From: Tetracentron sinense
Taxonomy: Eukaryota; Streptophyta; Magnoliopsida; Trochodendrales; Trochodendraceae
Length of the DNA: 64,000 nucleotides
Direction: 5' to 3'
Assembly: GCA_015143295.1 (NCBI GenBank)
Contig: CM026560.1
Span: forward strand, 808,501-872,500
Shown here: positions 12,001-27,000 of the stretch, piece after piece
Position numbering within the stretch: the stretch's first letter is position 1
Layout of the letters: the number at the start of each line of letters is the position of its first letter
Notes under the pieces: model-generated
What the model was told of the DNA's origin: nothing
Databases searched by the model: none
Seen by the model: only the letters and a program-made list of their open reading frames with translations
Translations under genes and position numbers: made by a program

Positions 12001-15000
12001 GACATATCACACTCTGTCAGGAACAATACCTCTGACATATCACTCTGTCAGAAACAACACCTCTGACATATCACACTCTGTTAGGAATCACCTCTGACAT
12101 CAAATCTTGTCATCAAATCTCGTCAGGCACAATACCTCTGACATCAAATCTTGTCAGACACTGACATCACATCACTTAATCTAACCTCTGTTGGGATGTA
12201 CCTGCCCCTGCAAAACCTCATCCCTCAAGACAACTATCCTATACATCACAGTCTCCACTGGGTGTGTACCTGTCGGCACATTACAATGCTCCCCTAAAGT
12301 AACATCATTGAATTTGTAAACTCAATACATCATTGGGTCCGTAGACCCTAATCAAACTTGGGCCCATAGGCCTAATGCCATTCTAACTCTCCCGACTATT
12401 AGTCACGGAGAAACCTCGGTTTTTAATAGATACCGCATCTCCGGACCTAGCCAAAGAGGGACCTAGCCAAAGAGGGACCCAAGACAACATTTCACACAGG
12501 TTAGGTTTTCTAACCATAGAACATCTCCAATTATTCAAGCCCTACTTGAATAATTGAACCAGTTGGGCCTCACTCCTGAGGACCAAGTCCGAGGTATACC
12601 ATTTTGGTGTGGAACGTTACCCGGCCGATGAACCTTTTCATCGCCTTTCACACGTTCAAAGATCATCACATCATACTAGTTATTCTGATAGGGAATATAT
12701 CGAGGCCGATGGGTCCATCCATCGCCCTGCAAACACTCAAACACCATCACATCAAACAAGGTTGTTCCGATAGGGAACGTATCCGAGCTGATGGGTCCAT
12801 CCATCGCCCTACATAACACTTAAACAGACTTTTCGACACCCAAGGGTGACGATACAACTTAACTGGGACCAAGTTTCTAAATGTCGATATTGCTTGACAT
12901 GTCGAGCTGCGGAAAAAAGATATATCGGAAGATATATCGTTTATCGATGATTTTTGAAGAAATTGCAAAAAAATGGGACAAAACATGGAATTTTGTAGTG
13001 AAACTTCAGGAAATGTTAAAATAGATGTTAATACACATTTTAGAATAAAAACATTAAAAAAAACATCAATGTACATAAGAGATGTAACGAGAAGAGAGCA
13101 AAGATGTGCGCTGACGAGTGACGATAATGTTTTAAAAAATCTTAAGACTAAAGTTAGATGCTTTATTAAGTTATTCTTAACAATTAGTAAATTTTAACTT
13201 TAATTATAGCCTATAAGGAGTTAAAAAAGGACACTGTATTTTAAAAAATATAAAATTCAAGATTAGATGCTTTAATTTTTTTAACCCTTGAACATTATAT
13301 TTTTTAATCCTTGAATACTGTATTTTTTTAACCCTTGAATAGTGTATTTTTTTTAACAAAAATTTTAACCCTTGAACACTGTATTTTTAAAAAAAGATGT
13401 TTTAAAAAAAATTATAGAAGTCAAAATTATAAAGGGAGTAACAAGGTGACATTAATTTCTTTTATCTTTTTAAAACCAAAGTTAGATGCTTTAACCTTAA
13501 AGGTTAGTGAATCTTAACCACAGTTAAAGGGAGTTAAGAGAGACACCCCTTTAACCTAAGATTTTAGAAAAAAAAAATTCACAAGAGGTAGCGCAGGTTA
13601 ACCATAGTTCAAGACTAGTTAAGGGGGCTTTGTGAGGTTATGCAATATCTTAAGGGTATAATAGTAATTTTACTAACATGGATAACAAAAAGTCTTTAGG
13701 AACTTAGGTTATTTGCTAATTAGGAAACAATATTGAGTTAATATGTTATTATTAATAATTTATTTACAAATTATGAAAACTTAAGGGCCTCATATGCAAA
13801 AGCCCATATCATTAAGAGTTAAGATCTAACTCTCTCAGTCTCTCACATTCGTAACCCAAAAACACAAAAGAAAAAAAAAATGCAGAAGATGAAAAAGAAG
13901 GGAGAGGGTTTACTCACCTTTAGGCTTCAGTCCTTCGGTGGCTCAAGTTGCGACGACGATGGCGATGGCGACCCTCCTCTCGGCTCTCGCGACGGCGACC
14001 TCCATGCTCTGGGTATGTTCTTATTCCTTCATCCTCTCTTCTTCTTCCTCCTTTCTCCTCTCTTCTTCCTTCTTTCTCCTCTCTTCTTTTTATTTTTTTC
14101 ATTTTCTGTTTCAAACAAAGTGAACCCTAACAGAGTTTCACGGAAAAAAATTCCACAACAAAAAAAATAAGGCAGAAAAAGGGGTTTTTTTTTTCTTGTT
14201 TCGGATTTTTTGGATGACTTGGTCGATATCGGTGGGGTTATCGCCGATATATTGTTGGTATCTATGATATATTTACGATAACACCCGATACTTAGTAATT
14301 TTTTTTCTAAATGGTGTAGATGCATCGGTCTCTACCGATACCAAAATATATCGCCTATATTTTCGATATTTCTAACCTTGACCGGGACCCAATTTGGACT
14401 CCCCGAAGGTCCACTTGAAGTCTGAACATCATCACAACCCCAACACCCCTTTCTGGGCACTGGCGATCGATTGCTAGTGCTGGGCGATCGATCGCCCAAG
14501 CATCTGCATGTGGGGGATCGATCGCCCTGTTCACAGTGAGCTAAATCAGGGGTTTTTAACACCTTAGGCCGAGGCTACATCCCTCTATTCACTTTCCATG
14601 CTCCACCACCTTCCCATACAACATCCACGGGGTCTCCGACCCTTTTTCATTCATGCCAAACCATACACATACATTTCACATAAATCAAATAGCTTAAAAT
14701 AGGAAAAATAGAGAAGATAGAAGGGGTTTTACCTCCCTACACGATTTTCGAGACGTCAGGGGAAGAAATGGACACCGCCAACTCGCTCAGAAGAACGATC
14801 AACCCCAAGGTGAAGCTCCTCGCCTTCAAACCTTCTCTTCTCTGGCTAACTTTTCCTCTCTCTCTCTCTACACACCGATCAAGGTGTCGGGAGAGAAAAA
14901 AGACGCTGCCATTGCGTCGGGGACGTCAAAATACCCCAGGTAGCTTCCCCTTTTCTTTCTCTCTTTCTCTTTCTCTCTCTAGAATTTCTCTCTCTAGAAA

Positions 15001-18000
15001 TTCTGGGGCAGAACCTCCCCCTGTTTGCAAACCGTGAGAATGAGGGGGAGGGTTACCCTCCTTATATAGAGGAGGAAAGGGAGTGAGGTGTCCCATTAAT
15101 GATGTCATGAGTGACATCACACAATGAGGTCATCGTGGTTTTCACGATTCTGATGAAACGGATACGGCCTTCGAATCCCTACTAAATGAAATCCGATTCT
15201 GATAAAACTTCAGGTGATCGAACTTGGGACAGTCCGACACCTGTTGTAGAAATTTCAGGGAAAAATGCTGAGTTTTGACAGTAAAAAGTAAGTCTGGAAG
15301 AAAACTGCAAAACCCGCTAATTTCCTGATTTCGGACACAACACATGTTGCCGTTTCTTCATATGACATGATGAACTGCCGAAACGACAGACAGTCGACCA
15401 CAGGGTCTACCAACACGCAATGGTACAAGTTTCGCGGATTTCTATTAGAATCTCCAACAATTATGTAGTCCCAACTAAATCTGAAAATTTCCTGTTTTCT
15501 CGATTTTCTTACGCACAAGACCTCCGCAGTCTTGCGAATCGATACACGACGGAACCGGTACGATAGATGATCGTCCATATAGCCGACCCATACACTGTGT
15601 ACGATTTTCGAGAAAAAACAATGAAGTTTTATCCGTACATTCCCATCCCAAACAAAATCCACTTTCTACAAATTTAACAAACGCTTAACTAATTAATCTC
15701 TGTTAAGGACCTATAATCCCATAATTTTATTATATTAAAATTCCGGGTCGTTACACTTTTGGTAGTAAAAAAGGAATATTGATTTTTTAAAAAATCTTAA
15801 TCTCGATTATGGGAGAAAAAAATAAATGTAAAATCACAGAAGGGGAAAGAACCAGCAAAGTGGTTATTATTTATTAATTACAATCATGTGCTAGTCAAAC
15901 AAGAAAATATATTCTAATACAGCCCTTCTTGGTTATCCATTCTTGCAATTTATTTTACTGCATTTGTCTGTAAGTTAAACTCCACTAGAACTTTTTGGTT
16001 AGCTTGTTCTGGAAACAGTTTACATTCTGGAGCCTTTTATTTTACACAGGTATGGTTACATAAGTTGGGATCCGACCAATCTAGCGACTCTTGCCTTTAT
16101 CATGAAAAGGATGATATGTTCTCTCTCGATCTTCAAGCTTCTGAGAGCAAGAAATTTTTGTTTGTTGCATCTGAAAGTAAAACGACGCGGTTTGTTTTCT
16201 ACCTTGACATTTCAGAGCCAGAAGATGGACTTATAGTTTTGACACCTCGTTTAGATGGCATTGACACATCAGTCAGCCATCGTGGACATCATTTTTTTAT
16301 TAAGAAGAGAAGCGATGAATTTTTCAATTCTGAGTTATTAGCTTGTCCACTGGATAATATAACTGCAACCACAGTTCTGCTTCCTCACAGGGAAAGGTAC
16401 TACTAACATTCTAGTTTTTGCTACTGGGTAATGCCCATTAATTTACTACCCAGTCTGTATTTAGCCTTTATTTTCTGTTAGAGGTTGAAGGATTTCTTGT
16501 TGAATCTTTTGTGTATTATGTTTTATTTATCCTACTAGCACCATGAAGTTGCTTTTATTGAATTTGATGGATTCTAACACAAGTTTTTATGCACTCATAT
16601 TTCCGTTCAATGGTTGATTGATTTTATATTGTAAACAAAAGTGAGAACAACATTTCTGTTCTCAGGACAGTTATAGAATTGTGTTCTAGCCTCCTTTTTT
16701 TTTTTCTCTGTTAAGAGGTTGAATATTTTTTTGTTATTGTAAATTCGACTTAGCTAGTGACATTTCTTGCCCCTCAAAAAGTCATGTTGCTATTGTACTA
16801 TATAATAACGGCTTCTGTGATATTCAACTGGGAAAACCTATTCTGGAATATTGGAAAATCACTAAATTGAAGTTTCCACCTACTCTAATGAGGGAGAATA
16901 GGAATCCGAAATTTAACTATGGTTTAAGGCAAGTGGTCAAAATAGAGATTTGGGGTTGCCAAGGGAAGGTGTTAGGCACCCTTATACACACACCAAAATG
17001 GCAGTTTTTAACTCTTTAAACCCACCTTAGACTAAATTGAAAACCAAGTAATATGCCAGTATTGATTCGTGCCTAAGAATTGAGAACTGTTAGACAAGTA
17101 ACCCAATTAAGATGGAAATATGCTAAAGAAGAGATCAATTCAAGATGGAAACATGTTCTCAAATGGGAAACATGTAAGTAGACAACATTCTAATCATGCA
17201 TTCATCCTAAATAAAAACAGGTAAGCAAGCTCTCAAGATCTAATGTAAACACTGTGAACTTGCGAAACATTGTAGATCTTTATAGTTCATACTCATTTCA
17301 TGGAAATCAAAGTACTTTTTTTTTATATCACTCTGATGTCTGAGGTCCATCTCCCACTCTCTTTGTTTGGTTACAAGTACTTTGTTACTTTTGTAGATGA
17401 TCACTCACGGGTCACTTGGGTTTACCTTTTGAAAGTTAAAAGTGATCTATATTCTATGTTTAAGACTTTCCATAACATGATTCATACCCAATTGGCATCC
17501 CCATCAAAGTCCTTCGATCTGACAAATAGGGGAATACATGTCTAGTGACCTTTCTTCCTACCTTTCTGAACATGGGCTTAACACCAAACTTCGTGTGCCC
17601 TCTGTAACAAATAAACTCCGTTTTTTTCAAAAATTCGCGAATTATTCGCGCATCTTTGGGTTGCCGAATTATTCTACATTTTTTTTAAAAATAAAATGGA
17701 GAAGGTTGATTTGGCCATAGGATACATTGTATTTTCCTAAGCTTGAACTTTGCATTTCTGTTCGTTCTAGTCATTGAACCCTTAAGCGGGACATTAGTAG
17801 AGCTAAGGAGAGGTGGTGATTAAGGGGTTGGTAGTTGTTAGGCCGGCCCAACCTATAGGTCCGCTAACATAAAGCGAGGAGTTGAGGCTGAACTGGCGAG
17901 GGTTTGAGAGTATCCCACTTCTACCCTGGTTCAATGCAATGCCTCATTCCAACAATTAGGTCTTCTGGATGCCTTCTTAGGTACTTTTAAGCTTTGTTAG

Positions 18001-21000
18001 GCATGAGGATTAACCTATCCAAGAGAATAATCTATGGGGTAGAGCAAGTGTCTAAGTTGAACGAACTTGCACGTTCTTGGGATGTAAGGTTGGAAATTAC
18101 CAACCTCCTACTTAGATTTACCCTTCGGGTGCTGGTTTCAAATTGAATCAGTTTGGGACTCTGTCGTTAAAAGGATCAATGCGAGATTGGGATCTTGGAA
18201 GTCCTTGTTCTTATCAAAAGGAGGCAAAACGAGTCTAATCAAAAGCTCGTTTGTAAGCCTTCCCAGTTCCCACATACTTATCTCTACTGATTATCCCAAC
18301 CTCCATTGCAAAACTCTAGAAAGAAGGCATAGAGATTTTTTGTGGGATGACAAGGAAGGTAGGAGGAAATACCATAGGGAGTAGAACGACGTGTATAGGC
18401 CAGTAAGGAGAGTGGGCTAGGAGCATGGTTCAAATTATCGACTTCGGTATGAGTATCAATAAGGCGATTTTATGATACATATCGGAGTATTGGTCCGATA
18501 CCGGAAAAAAATAAGATACGCTTGGATGCGAAAGGAAAACTGGGATGCCTTGCATAAAATTTCTTTTAGTGCAAATATAAATTCAAAATAAACTATATTT
18601 ATAATCATATATATGCGAATTAAAAATTTTATAAGTTAAAAAAGGTGAGAATGCTGATAAACAGGAATCAAAACACAAACTATAGTCATTTAGCATACAA
18701 GTATATGCAATACAGTTTAAATATGAAAACCTTACATTCAATGAAATACATAAGAAAGTATTTACTTGATAATTATAAAGTAAGTGACATACATGATGCA
18801 AGCACAATACCACATTGAATTACATGTTGGTCGAAAACCGTGGGCTTGGGAAATAAATAGAGTGATACATGATAAGTTTGCCAGACATGATTACATTATT
18901 ATGGCCAACTCATGTAAACGTGGTATGTGGTCTGGTACATTTGTATGTATGTTTGTCTGCTGTTGATTGACGTCATGACCTTACACTATCCCGATTGGCT
19001 GCAAACCCAAGAGTGTTGAATTTATTTGTTCAAATATTGATTTTTATTTATTTTCTGAGTTAAAAAAAAAGTGTTGAAAATCATTGATTTCTCATAAAAA
19101 AAAAAATAGATTTTGATTTATGAATTTCACATGAAATCAATATATCTACTCATTTTGGGTTGATTTCAACCTATTTTCATGAATTTAAACCATAGTCACA
19201 AAGTTCGCGTTTAAAATGCGTTTAAAACACGTTTTAAACGTTTGGAGGGGGTCAGCGTTTTAAACTCTGTTTTAAACGGCAAAACGCGTTTTTTGTTTTA
19301 AACATGTTTAAAACGGTTTTATTCATATTTCATTTTTTTTAATAAAAAAAAAAAACTTAAAAAGGATTTAAGAGTTACGAGTGGAGGTTTTAGGGCAAAA
19401 CCTCTCGTTCTCGCCCTGCTCTTGCCTCTCTGCTCTCCGGTGGAAGCTACTCTCTAGTCTTCACGGTCTCTCTCTCTCGTTCCGTCTCGTCTCCAGTTTT
19501 CCTTAGCTTCGGTGTATGCGAAGATTGGAGCCCTTGACCAGATTCTTCTTAGTGTCCTGTTGATCATATGCGGGGGCTCCTTTCCCGAACTCATTAAAGC
19601 AACTGGCCATTTTCATAGTATCCATTAACAAGGGAAAAACCCAAAACGACAACATCTCACTAAAGTGAAAACACTAGTCATCCTTTTCTTTTGTTTTATT
19701 TTCTTTTTACTTCTTTTCTTGTTTGATTGTGAATGTTCGACTCCGTTTCTCTTTTTTTTTTTACTTCTTGTCAAAGTTATAGTAAGGATTTCACCCACAG
19801 TCCCACCAAGATGATTCCCTCTCCTCCTTTAGTCCTTTGTTGAACAATCCCTTTAAAGAATTCATATATGCCATGAACATAAGATAAAAAAGATGAAAAT
19901 AAAATAAAATTACAGAAAATTACAGATTAATGAACAGAACAGAGGCCTAAAGTATTCGGCTCATTCACTTTTTAAGCTATTCCTCTTCTATTAATTATGA
20001 ATTTGATACTTAATATCATTGCAATCTTTTAATTTGATACTTAATATCATTGAAATCTTTTAATTATTATTTTTAATTCCCCGTACTTTTCCCGTGTTTT
20101 ACCATTTAAAACCCGTACTTCCCGGACATGTCATTGCCATTTAATACCCGTACCCATGCTTGGTGACTATGATTTAAACAATTAAAATAGAAGAAACAAA
20201 TTACATACCTTCAAAATTTTAGGAAAACCCTTTCAATCCGGAATCAAACGCTTAAACCTTAGTTTTTAACCTAAAATCGAGTTTTTTTTTAAGCCTAAAA
20301 ATTGATTAGAGAAGAAAAATAGTTGAAAGAATGAGTTCTAGGAATGTTTTACAACACCCGAAAAGCTTTTGTTTTATAGAGTATCAATAGCATTAGTAGA
20401 GTATCGGTGCGTATTGGTCCAATATGCCAGATACTGATCGATACTCTACTGATATACTCAGGTTTTCTTATAAGTACCTCGTTCCAGCTATTGGTATCCT
20501 CCAAAACCAATATGTACCGGGACGATACGACCAATATGTGCTAATTCTTTAAGAAAATGACTAGGCTAGGGTTTAGATTGTGGAGAAACATGAATACAAC
20601 ATAATTAAGAAAATGACTAAGAAGGTCTAGGGAAGAGAGCGATAGCATTTGGAGGAATATTAGCATCGCAAAATACGAGAATCAATCAGTTTGAAACCCT
20701 AAGGTGGTTAAGGGTTCTCATGGGATGGGGCGTAGAAATCCCTTATGATTATAAAAGAGGAATTCAACAAGCACATTAAATTTAAGGTGGAAAAGGAGAT
20801 ATCGTCAAATTTTGAGAGTATCTATAGTGCAGAAAAATACACTTTGAAAGCAGATTTTGGGAATTTGTATGGTCTAGCTGTAAATAAACACTGCTTAGAA
20901 GCCTCTTGATTGGTTTTCAGGAATGTGGAGTTTTCTTACACCCTCGGATTAGGCAGAAACTGTAATGATTTAAGAAACAGATGATCTTCTGATGCTATTG

Positions 21001-24000
21001 ACACCCTTATATTTAGTGGTCCCAAATTCTTTACCTAGAGAAATTAGATGTTGGTCTGGGAATTGCAGGGGCTCTTTAAGGTCAGGTCCTCTTATCATAC
21101 CCTTGATGGTAAGTTACACTCCCATTTTCTTCATTGATCTGTATGGAATCCGGGTATTACATTGAAAATCGAGTTCTTCCTTTGGGCAGCATCTTTGGAT
21201 AAAACTTTCCCTACAACAATTCATTGACAAAGGGTGGAGGATGGCCAATATGTGCTACTTATGCCTGGGCAAGGAGAAATCAATTAGTCACTTGTTGCTT
21301 CACTGTCCTCCTTTCAAAAGTTTATGGGGCCATTTCCTATCTCGACTTGGAGTTCAGTGGGTTTTCCTATTTGGTTTTATGGAGTTTATGTAGCTGGTCA
21401 TTAAGGGATGTGGAGCTGGGTACCCCTGTTGTGTGGCAGTTGCTCCCAGGGACTATTTGTTGGACTGTTTGGAGGGAGAGGAACATTTGAGTGTTTGAGA
21501 ACACTTCCTTCTCTTTTGAGACTCAAGATTCCTGATTTCACAGCTTCTACATTGTTAATGTTCCATTAGGGTGGTCTATGACGATCTGGATCTCGTCTCT
21601 CTGATTTTCCTAAGGCTAGACCTTGCGAGGAGCCCTAGGGCTTTTATTCATCTTCCCTTGTATATCTACTTGTTCACTCACCAATGAACCATTATGTACA
21701 TCTTATTCTGTCTTTATTAATATAATTATACTCTTCCAATGAAAGAAAAGATTGAACTCACAAACTTCATCCTCAATCTGTTTACTGGTAGTAAACTCTT
21801 GACTAAAACATCCCCTTCTCCAATTTCCATGAGTTGAACATCTTAGAAGTATACGAGTTTCTGTGTTTTCCTTTAAGAGAACAGTTACCTGCTTGCATTT
21901 TATCTGTCCATTACTTCTGAGGAGCAACAATGCAATACAGTAATACTGCCCTGCCTATAAACTTGTCCATGTGCTTATTTTGCAACATAATGTATGATTT
22001 GTGGTTATTTTGCAAGCTAATTTAGAGGAGTTTGCCTGTCCAATTTGAGCAAAATCATGTAGAAATAGAATTTCTATGGTGTTCTGTTTCACAGAATTTT
22101 ACAATGAGGGCATGTGTTTCAGTGACTGAAAGCTTACTAAGGTGCGCATTTTGTCCAGTGTGAAAATACAGGATATACAGCTTTTTAATGATCATCTCGT
22201 CGCATATGAGCGTGAAAAGGGTCTTCCTAAAGTAACTGTTTATCGTCTTCCAGCAATGGGGAAACCAATAGAAAGCCTTCAAGATGGCCGGGCTGTTAAT
22301 TTTATTGATCCTATATACTCGGTGGATCCTTCAGAATCACAATTTTCTTCCAGCATTTTACGGTTTTCCTATAGCTCAATGAGGACTCCTCCCTCTGTTT
22401 ACGATTATGATATGAACACAGGCATTTCTGTTGTGAAGAAGATTGAAGCAGTGAGTTACCTGCTAGATTCATCTCAATTTTTTTATCCTTGTAAATTGGT
22501 TTTAATATTAAATGTGAAAATTGGTTTCATTATTTATTGGATCTCTGTATTAGGGCTGTAAACGGATTCGGATATTATCCGAAATTGATCCAAATTCGTA
22601 TCCGGTTATCCGGATTTATGTATCCAACGGAGCGAATCTGAATAACCTTTTAAGTATCCGTTTAATTAACAGAGCGGATTTGAATAGTGATGTATCCACT
22701 CCGGCAAATATCTGACCGATTATATTTACGAATGAATCCTTCATAATATAACATGTTTACATTGATTTTCAAAGTAAAAACAAAGACAGGAGAGGTTAAA
22801 AGGGGAATTTGGAACTTATATAAAATAGCAAATATCCAAAATAGTAACCCATCGTTCTCATCTGGGTCTCAAACCCTAAATAGGGAAAGGGAAAGTGAAA
22901 GAGGGAGAAAGGAGGAAATGGAGATAGGAAGAAAGGAAGCCATTGATGGCATATTCCCCCCTTCAAGCTTCAAGCTTGAAGTCCCAAACCTCAAGCCTGC
23001 ACGCCACAAGCAGGTAGAATCTCTCTCTCTCTCTAACACTAAGCTTGAGGCAACCAGTGATTCCTCCTTCTTCGTAGTCTGTCTCCGGCGATTCCTCCTT
23101 CTTCCTAGCCCTAATTATAGTCTTATAGACATAATTTTTTCTTAGATTTATAGGTTTGTTTTCCTTTGTTGTTTGCGGGTAATGATTTTTAGGGTTTTGG
23201 TTTTCATGAATGGAGTAGATTGTCTGGTTTCTTTTAATCGAACAAATACTGGCCGAACACAATCTGAATCTTGAATTTGTGGTAATCCAATAGGACGAAT
23301 TCGGATAATATCCAAATTCGTTTAATTTAAACGACTTCAAATTTGAATGGTGTATATTAGTATCTGTCGGATAACGGATTGGATTCGAATAGTTTATATA
23401 TGTAAACGAATCGGATTTGGATACAGTGGTATCGGCTTTGAATTTGCTCTGTTTACAGCCCTACTCTATATGCAGGATTTCTTCTTGCTGTTTGTGATTT
23501 ATTATTATAATAATAATAATTATTTTTATATTTTTTGTGGAGGGGGAGGTGGTTTCTAATAGTTGATATTCATCTATGCGCTTGCAAGTTGAACAAGGTT
23601 GAAGGGGTTGAGTTAATCTTAGTATATTTTCGTTATCCATTTTTTTATGTTTTAGTTTTCTTCTTAAAGAGTACGCACTTCTTACATAGAAATTAGTTTC
23701 CATTATTTTTTATTGTCAAGTTTATCTGTAGGAGTACATGGACAAAATGGAGGTTTTGCACAAGTTACCTATCTTATGAGGTTTTGCATGAGTTACCTAT
23801 CTTACGAAATCCAATAGTTTTCGGAAGCTAAGTTGATTTGGATAGGTTAGGTTTTAGGTGTTGAGAATTTTATGATTTATCAATGTTATGTAGTGTGAGG
23901 GAATTTATGTCCTCTCCTGTATTAGCTCTTATTTCTCTTTAGTTAGTAAGCGTATTTTTGTAATCTGTTTCTTATAAATTAGTGGAAGAGGAGGCTTGGA

Positions 24001-27000
24001 GACTAAATACTCTCTCCTTTTCTTTTCTTTTTCTTCCTCTTCTCTCATCCAAACCCAGTCTTTTGGATTTCAACTTGTTATCCGAGCACAACCAAAAGAT
24101 TAAAGGAGGCTTTTTAAAACAAACCAGCCAACTGCAGAAGGAACCTCTCTGTGACATCACTATGTGTATTACTGGCGTCAGCCGTACAGACCAAAGGGTA
24201 GGGATCTGGTTTTTTGAAGTAATGATTCGGTAGAGCTCTTTTTTCTGAGTTTTTTGTGCCCTGGTTCATGAAATTTGGATAAGTATTGAAGGTTTTATGA
24301 GGATTTTTCAGAAAATAAGAAAACAAATCCAAAAAATAACTTCTGTGAATGATCCAAGATCTTTTGCCAGTTAGCTGTTTTAGAGTGAATGAATCACCCC
24401 CCCTCCCCCCCCTCTAAGTTTTTTTTTTTTTTTAATCTATCATTTGAAAGTGGTCTCATGCTTAACCACTCATATTTGAAGAAGTTATGATGATTTTAAG
24501 AGGGGATAGATGTTGCCGTTTTGGATTTTTTGGCCACTTCTTGTAATAGGGTGACAATGATTTATTTGGATTAAAACTACTTAGAGATGGCTGTTGGTGT
24601 TTAGCCACTGTTTACCTTATGCGTTGAAGCGTTTTTTTTTTAAATTAAAAAAAAAAAACATTTGGTGCTTATTTTCACCTAGAAGGTGTTTGGTTATTGG
24701 TGGAGTGTGTACTCCTTGTGATATTTTGTTTTGTGTTTTTTAGGAGTGAAGCATGTCGGAAGTCAAGCAATCTGGAATGGGCCCTTTGAAGGGCTCCTCC
24801 CCTCTTGGGTCAAATGGACATAGTGTAGATGTTCTCAATCAAAAGATCACTACCATTTTTGTTGAATGGAGTCAATAGTTTTGCATGATCCCAGTCAGCC
24901 AAGCTATACATCAATGGGAGGAAGAATGAGTTATATTATCAGAAAGATAGCCAAACCCGATCAATCTTTCATTCACTATGATAAGTGGAATTCTGAGAAT
25001 TTAGTGGTTATGTTGTGGCTCCTTCACTCTATGGAGCCAGACATCAGTGGTAGTTTTAATGTTTTTGAACACTGCCAATGATCTATGAGATGTTGTGGAG
25101 CAGACATATTCCAAAGTGGGGAAAACGACACATTTATCAATTACAACAAAGTATCTGCCAGTTACGACGGGGAGAAAAGACCTTCGCTACCTACTTCTCT
25201 TAGATGAGAAGGATGTGGGAAGAGTTGGATCATTATCATGATCTTCAACTCTCCAACCTAGCTAATGTAGTAAAAGTAAAAATGATGATGGAGAGGAATC
25301 AAATATTTGAATTTTTGGTGGTCTAGATCTTGAATATTAGCAATCTCGTGTAGTGTTTTAAAAAGTGTGTGAATCTTACACCTCGAGGCTTGTCTCAGGG
25401 CGAAGCTTAAGGAAAACGCCTTGAGGCTCAACCATGAGGTTTAAACCCCATGAGGCTCACATAAGGCACATGCCTCATGCCTCATGCCTCATGCCTTGAA
25501 GATCCCTTTATGTCTATGGTGTACATCTCATACATTAACTAAAATTAGGTTTCTAGCCAACTCTGAGACTTAAATGTCGTTTTTTTAATTTGTTATTTGT
25601 TTCAACTAATTTATATAGTATTTCCTATGTGTATGTGTGCGCCCACATGAACATACACAATGTACACGTATACAAATATGTATATGTATATATATATATA
25701 TAAATGTATCTCTCTATATAAATACTATACTTTCATTAACTTTTTGATTCTTTTTGCAATTTTTCTTGTATTTTATTTATTTGATAAAATTAGAGAGATG
25801 CAGCTTTATTGTGAGGCTTACGCCTCACGCCCCGAGGCTTACGCCTTACCCATCTTGGGGTCCTAACGCCTCGCCTCACGCTTTCCCAAACCCCAAACCT
25901 CAAGCTGGTATGTAGATATTACAAATACCGAGCTTGCTAATAATCTTAGTGAACGGTGTACTGCCAAGATCCTTGGTCAAATTATCAGCAAACTGATGTT
26001 TTCACAAATGGAGTGCAGAAGAGGCCTGTCTTCAATTGCTCCTCGATGAAGTGTCTGTCCACCTCAATTTGTTTGGTTCTGTCTTGTTGAATCGGATTGT
26101 GAGCAATGTTGATTGCCACCTTGTTGTCACAATACTACTTCATAAGCCCCTGAATAGGGAGAGCTTTGGGTCAGTCAAAAGAATGCGAAGCCACAAAATC
26201 TCACACAATCCATGAGCCATAGACTGAACCCTGCCTCTGCACTAGATCTGGCAACCACAGACTGCTTCTTACTTCTCCACATGACGAGATTACCACCAAC
26301 AAATGTACAGTAACTAGAAATGGAGTGCCTATCTAATACGGATTTAGCCTAATTTATATTAGTGAAAGTGTCAATCTGTAAATTACCAGTACGAGTATAC
26401 AACAAACTGGAGCCGATTAAGAAATCTTAGAATCCTGTAAACCGCATCCAAGTGTGCGGAGGTAGGCGCATGCATGAACTGGCTCACAACACTGGCCGCA
26501 TACGCAATATCAGCATGCGTGAATAAGAGATATAGGAGTCTTCCTACAAGTCTTTGATATCTCCCTACTTCTACAAGCTTCTTACCAGTGGCTTCACCAA
26601 GCTTATGGTTGGGGTCAATGTGAGTGTCACAAGGCTTACAACCCATCATACCTGTCTCATGTAGAAGGTCAAGGACATATTTGCGCTGCGAGATAAAGAT
26701 ACCTTTCATGGACCTGACAACTTCAATAGCTAAGAAATACCTCAACTGGCCCAGATCCTTGATTTCAAATTTCTTAGCAAGTAGACCCTTTAACTTCTAC
26801 ATTTCCTCCCGGTCGTCTCTAGTCAACACAATGTCATCTACATAAACAATGAGGGCAGTCACCTTCTTGCCATTGTGCCTGATAAACAAGGTATGATCAG
26901 CTTGGTTTGTTTATAGTCATTTTTACTCATTGCGTGACGAAACCTTTCAAAACAAGCCCTAGGAGACTGCTTAAGCCCGTACAAGGCCTTCTTCAGTCTG

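Larger units (their letters stand above)
10436..15755 (+). mobile_element. Solo LTR of a long-LTR retrotransposon (Ty3/gypsy-like), with a nested hAT element
   Basis: The element starts TGTGATGCCCCGAAC and ends CCGGGTCGTTACA. A perfect 5-bp duplication CTTTT flanks it at 10431-10435 and 15756-15760. There is no primer-binding site, no gag-pol and no second copy of its start, so it is a single LTR of about 3.8 kb once the nested hAT copy (12870-14380) is removed. It contains three tandem-repeat blocks, a cluster of GATCGATC palindromes (14462-14526) and a TATA-like CTTATATAGAGG near 15060. A chromovirus of the Tekay/Del type, known for long LTRs, is my best guess. Confidence 0.65.

Noticed and set aside
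11650-12066. Open frame of 138 codons
   Set aside because: It lies wholly within tandem repeats of the solo LTR; the protein is just the translated repeat.
13880-14170. Open frame of 96 codons in hAT copy 2
   Set aside because: Low-complexity Phe/Leu/Ser tract from a pyrimidine-rich run, with no counterpart frame in copy 1.
22753-23340. Overlapping open frames on both strands
   Set aside because: Both lie inside the 913-bp hAT element and show no known domain.
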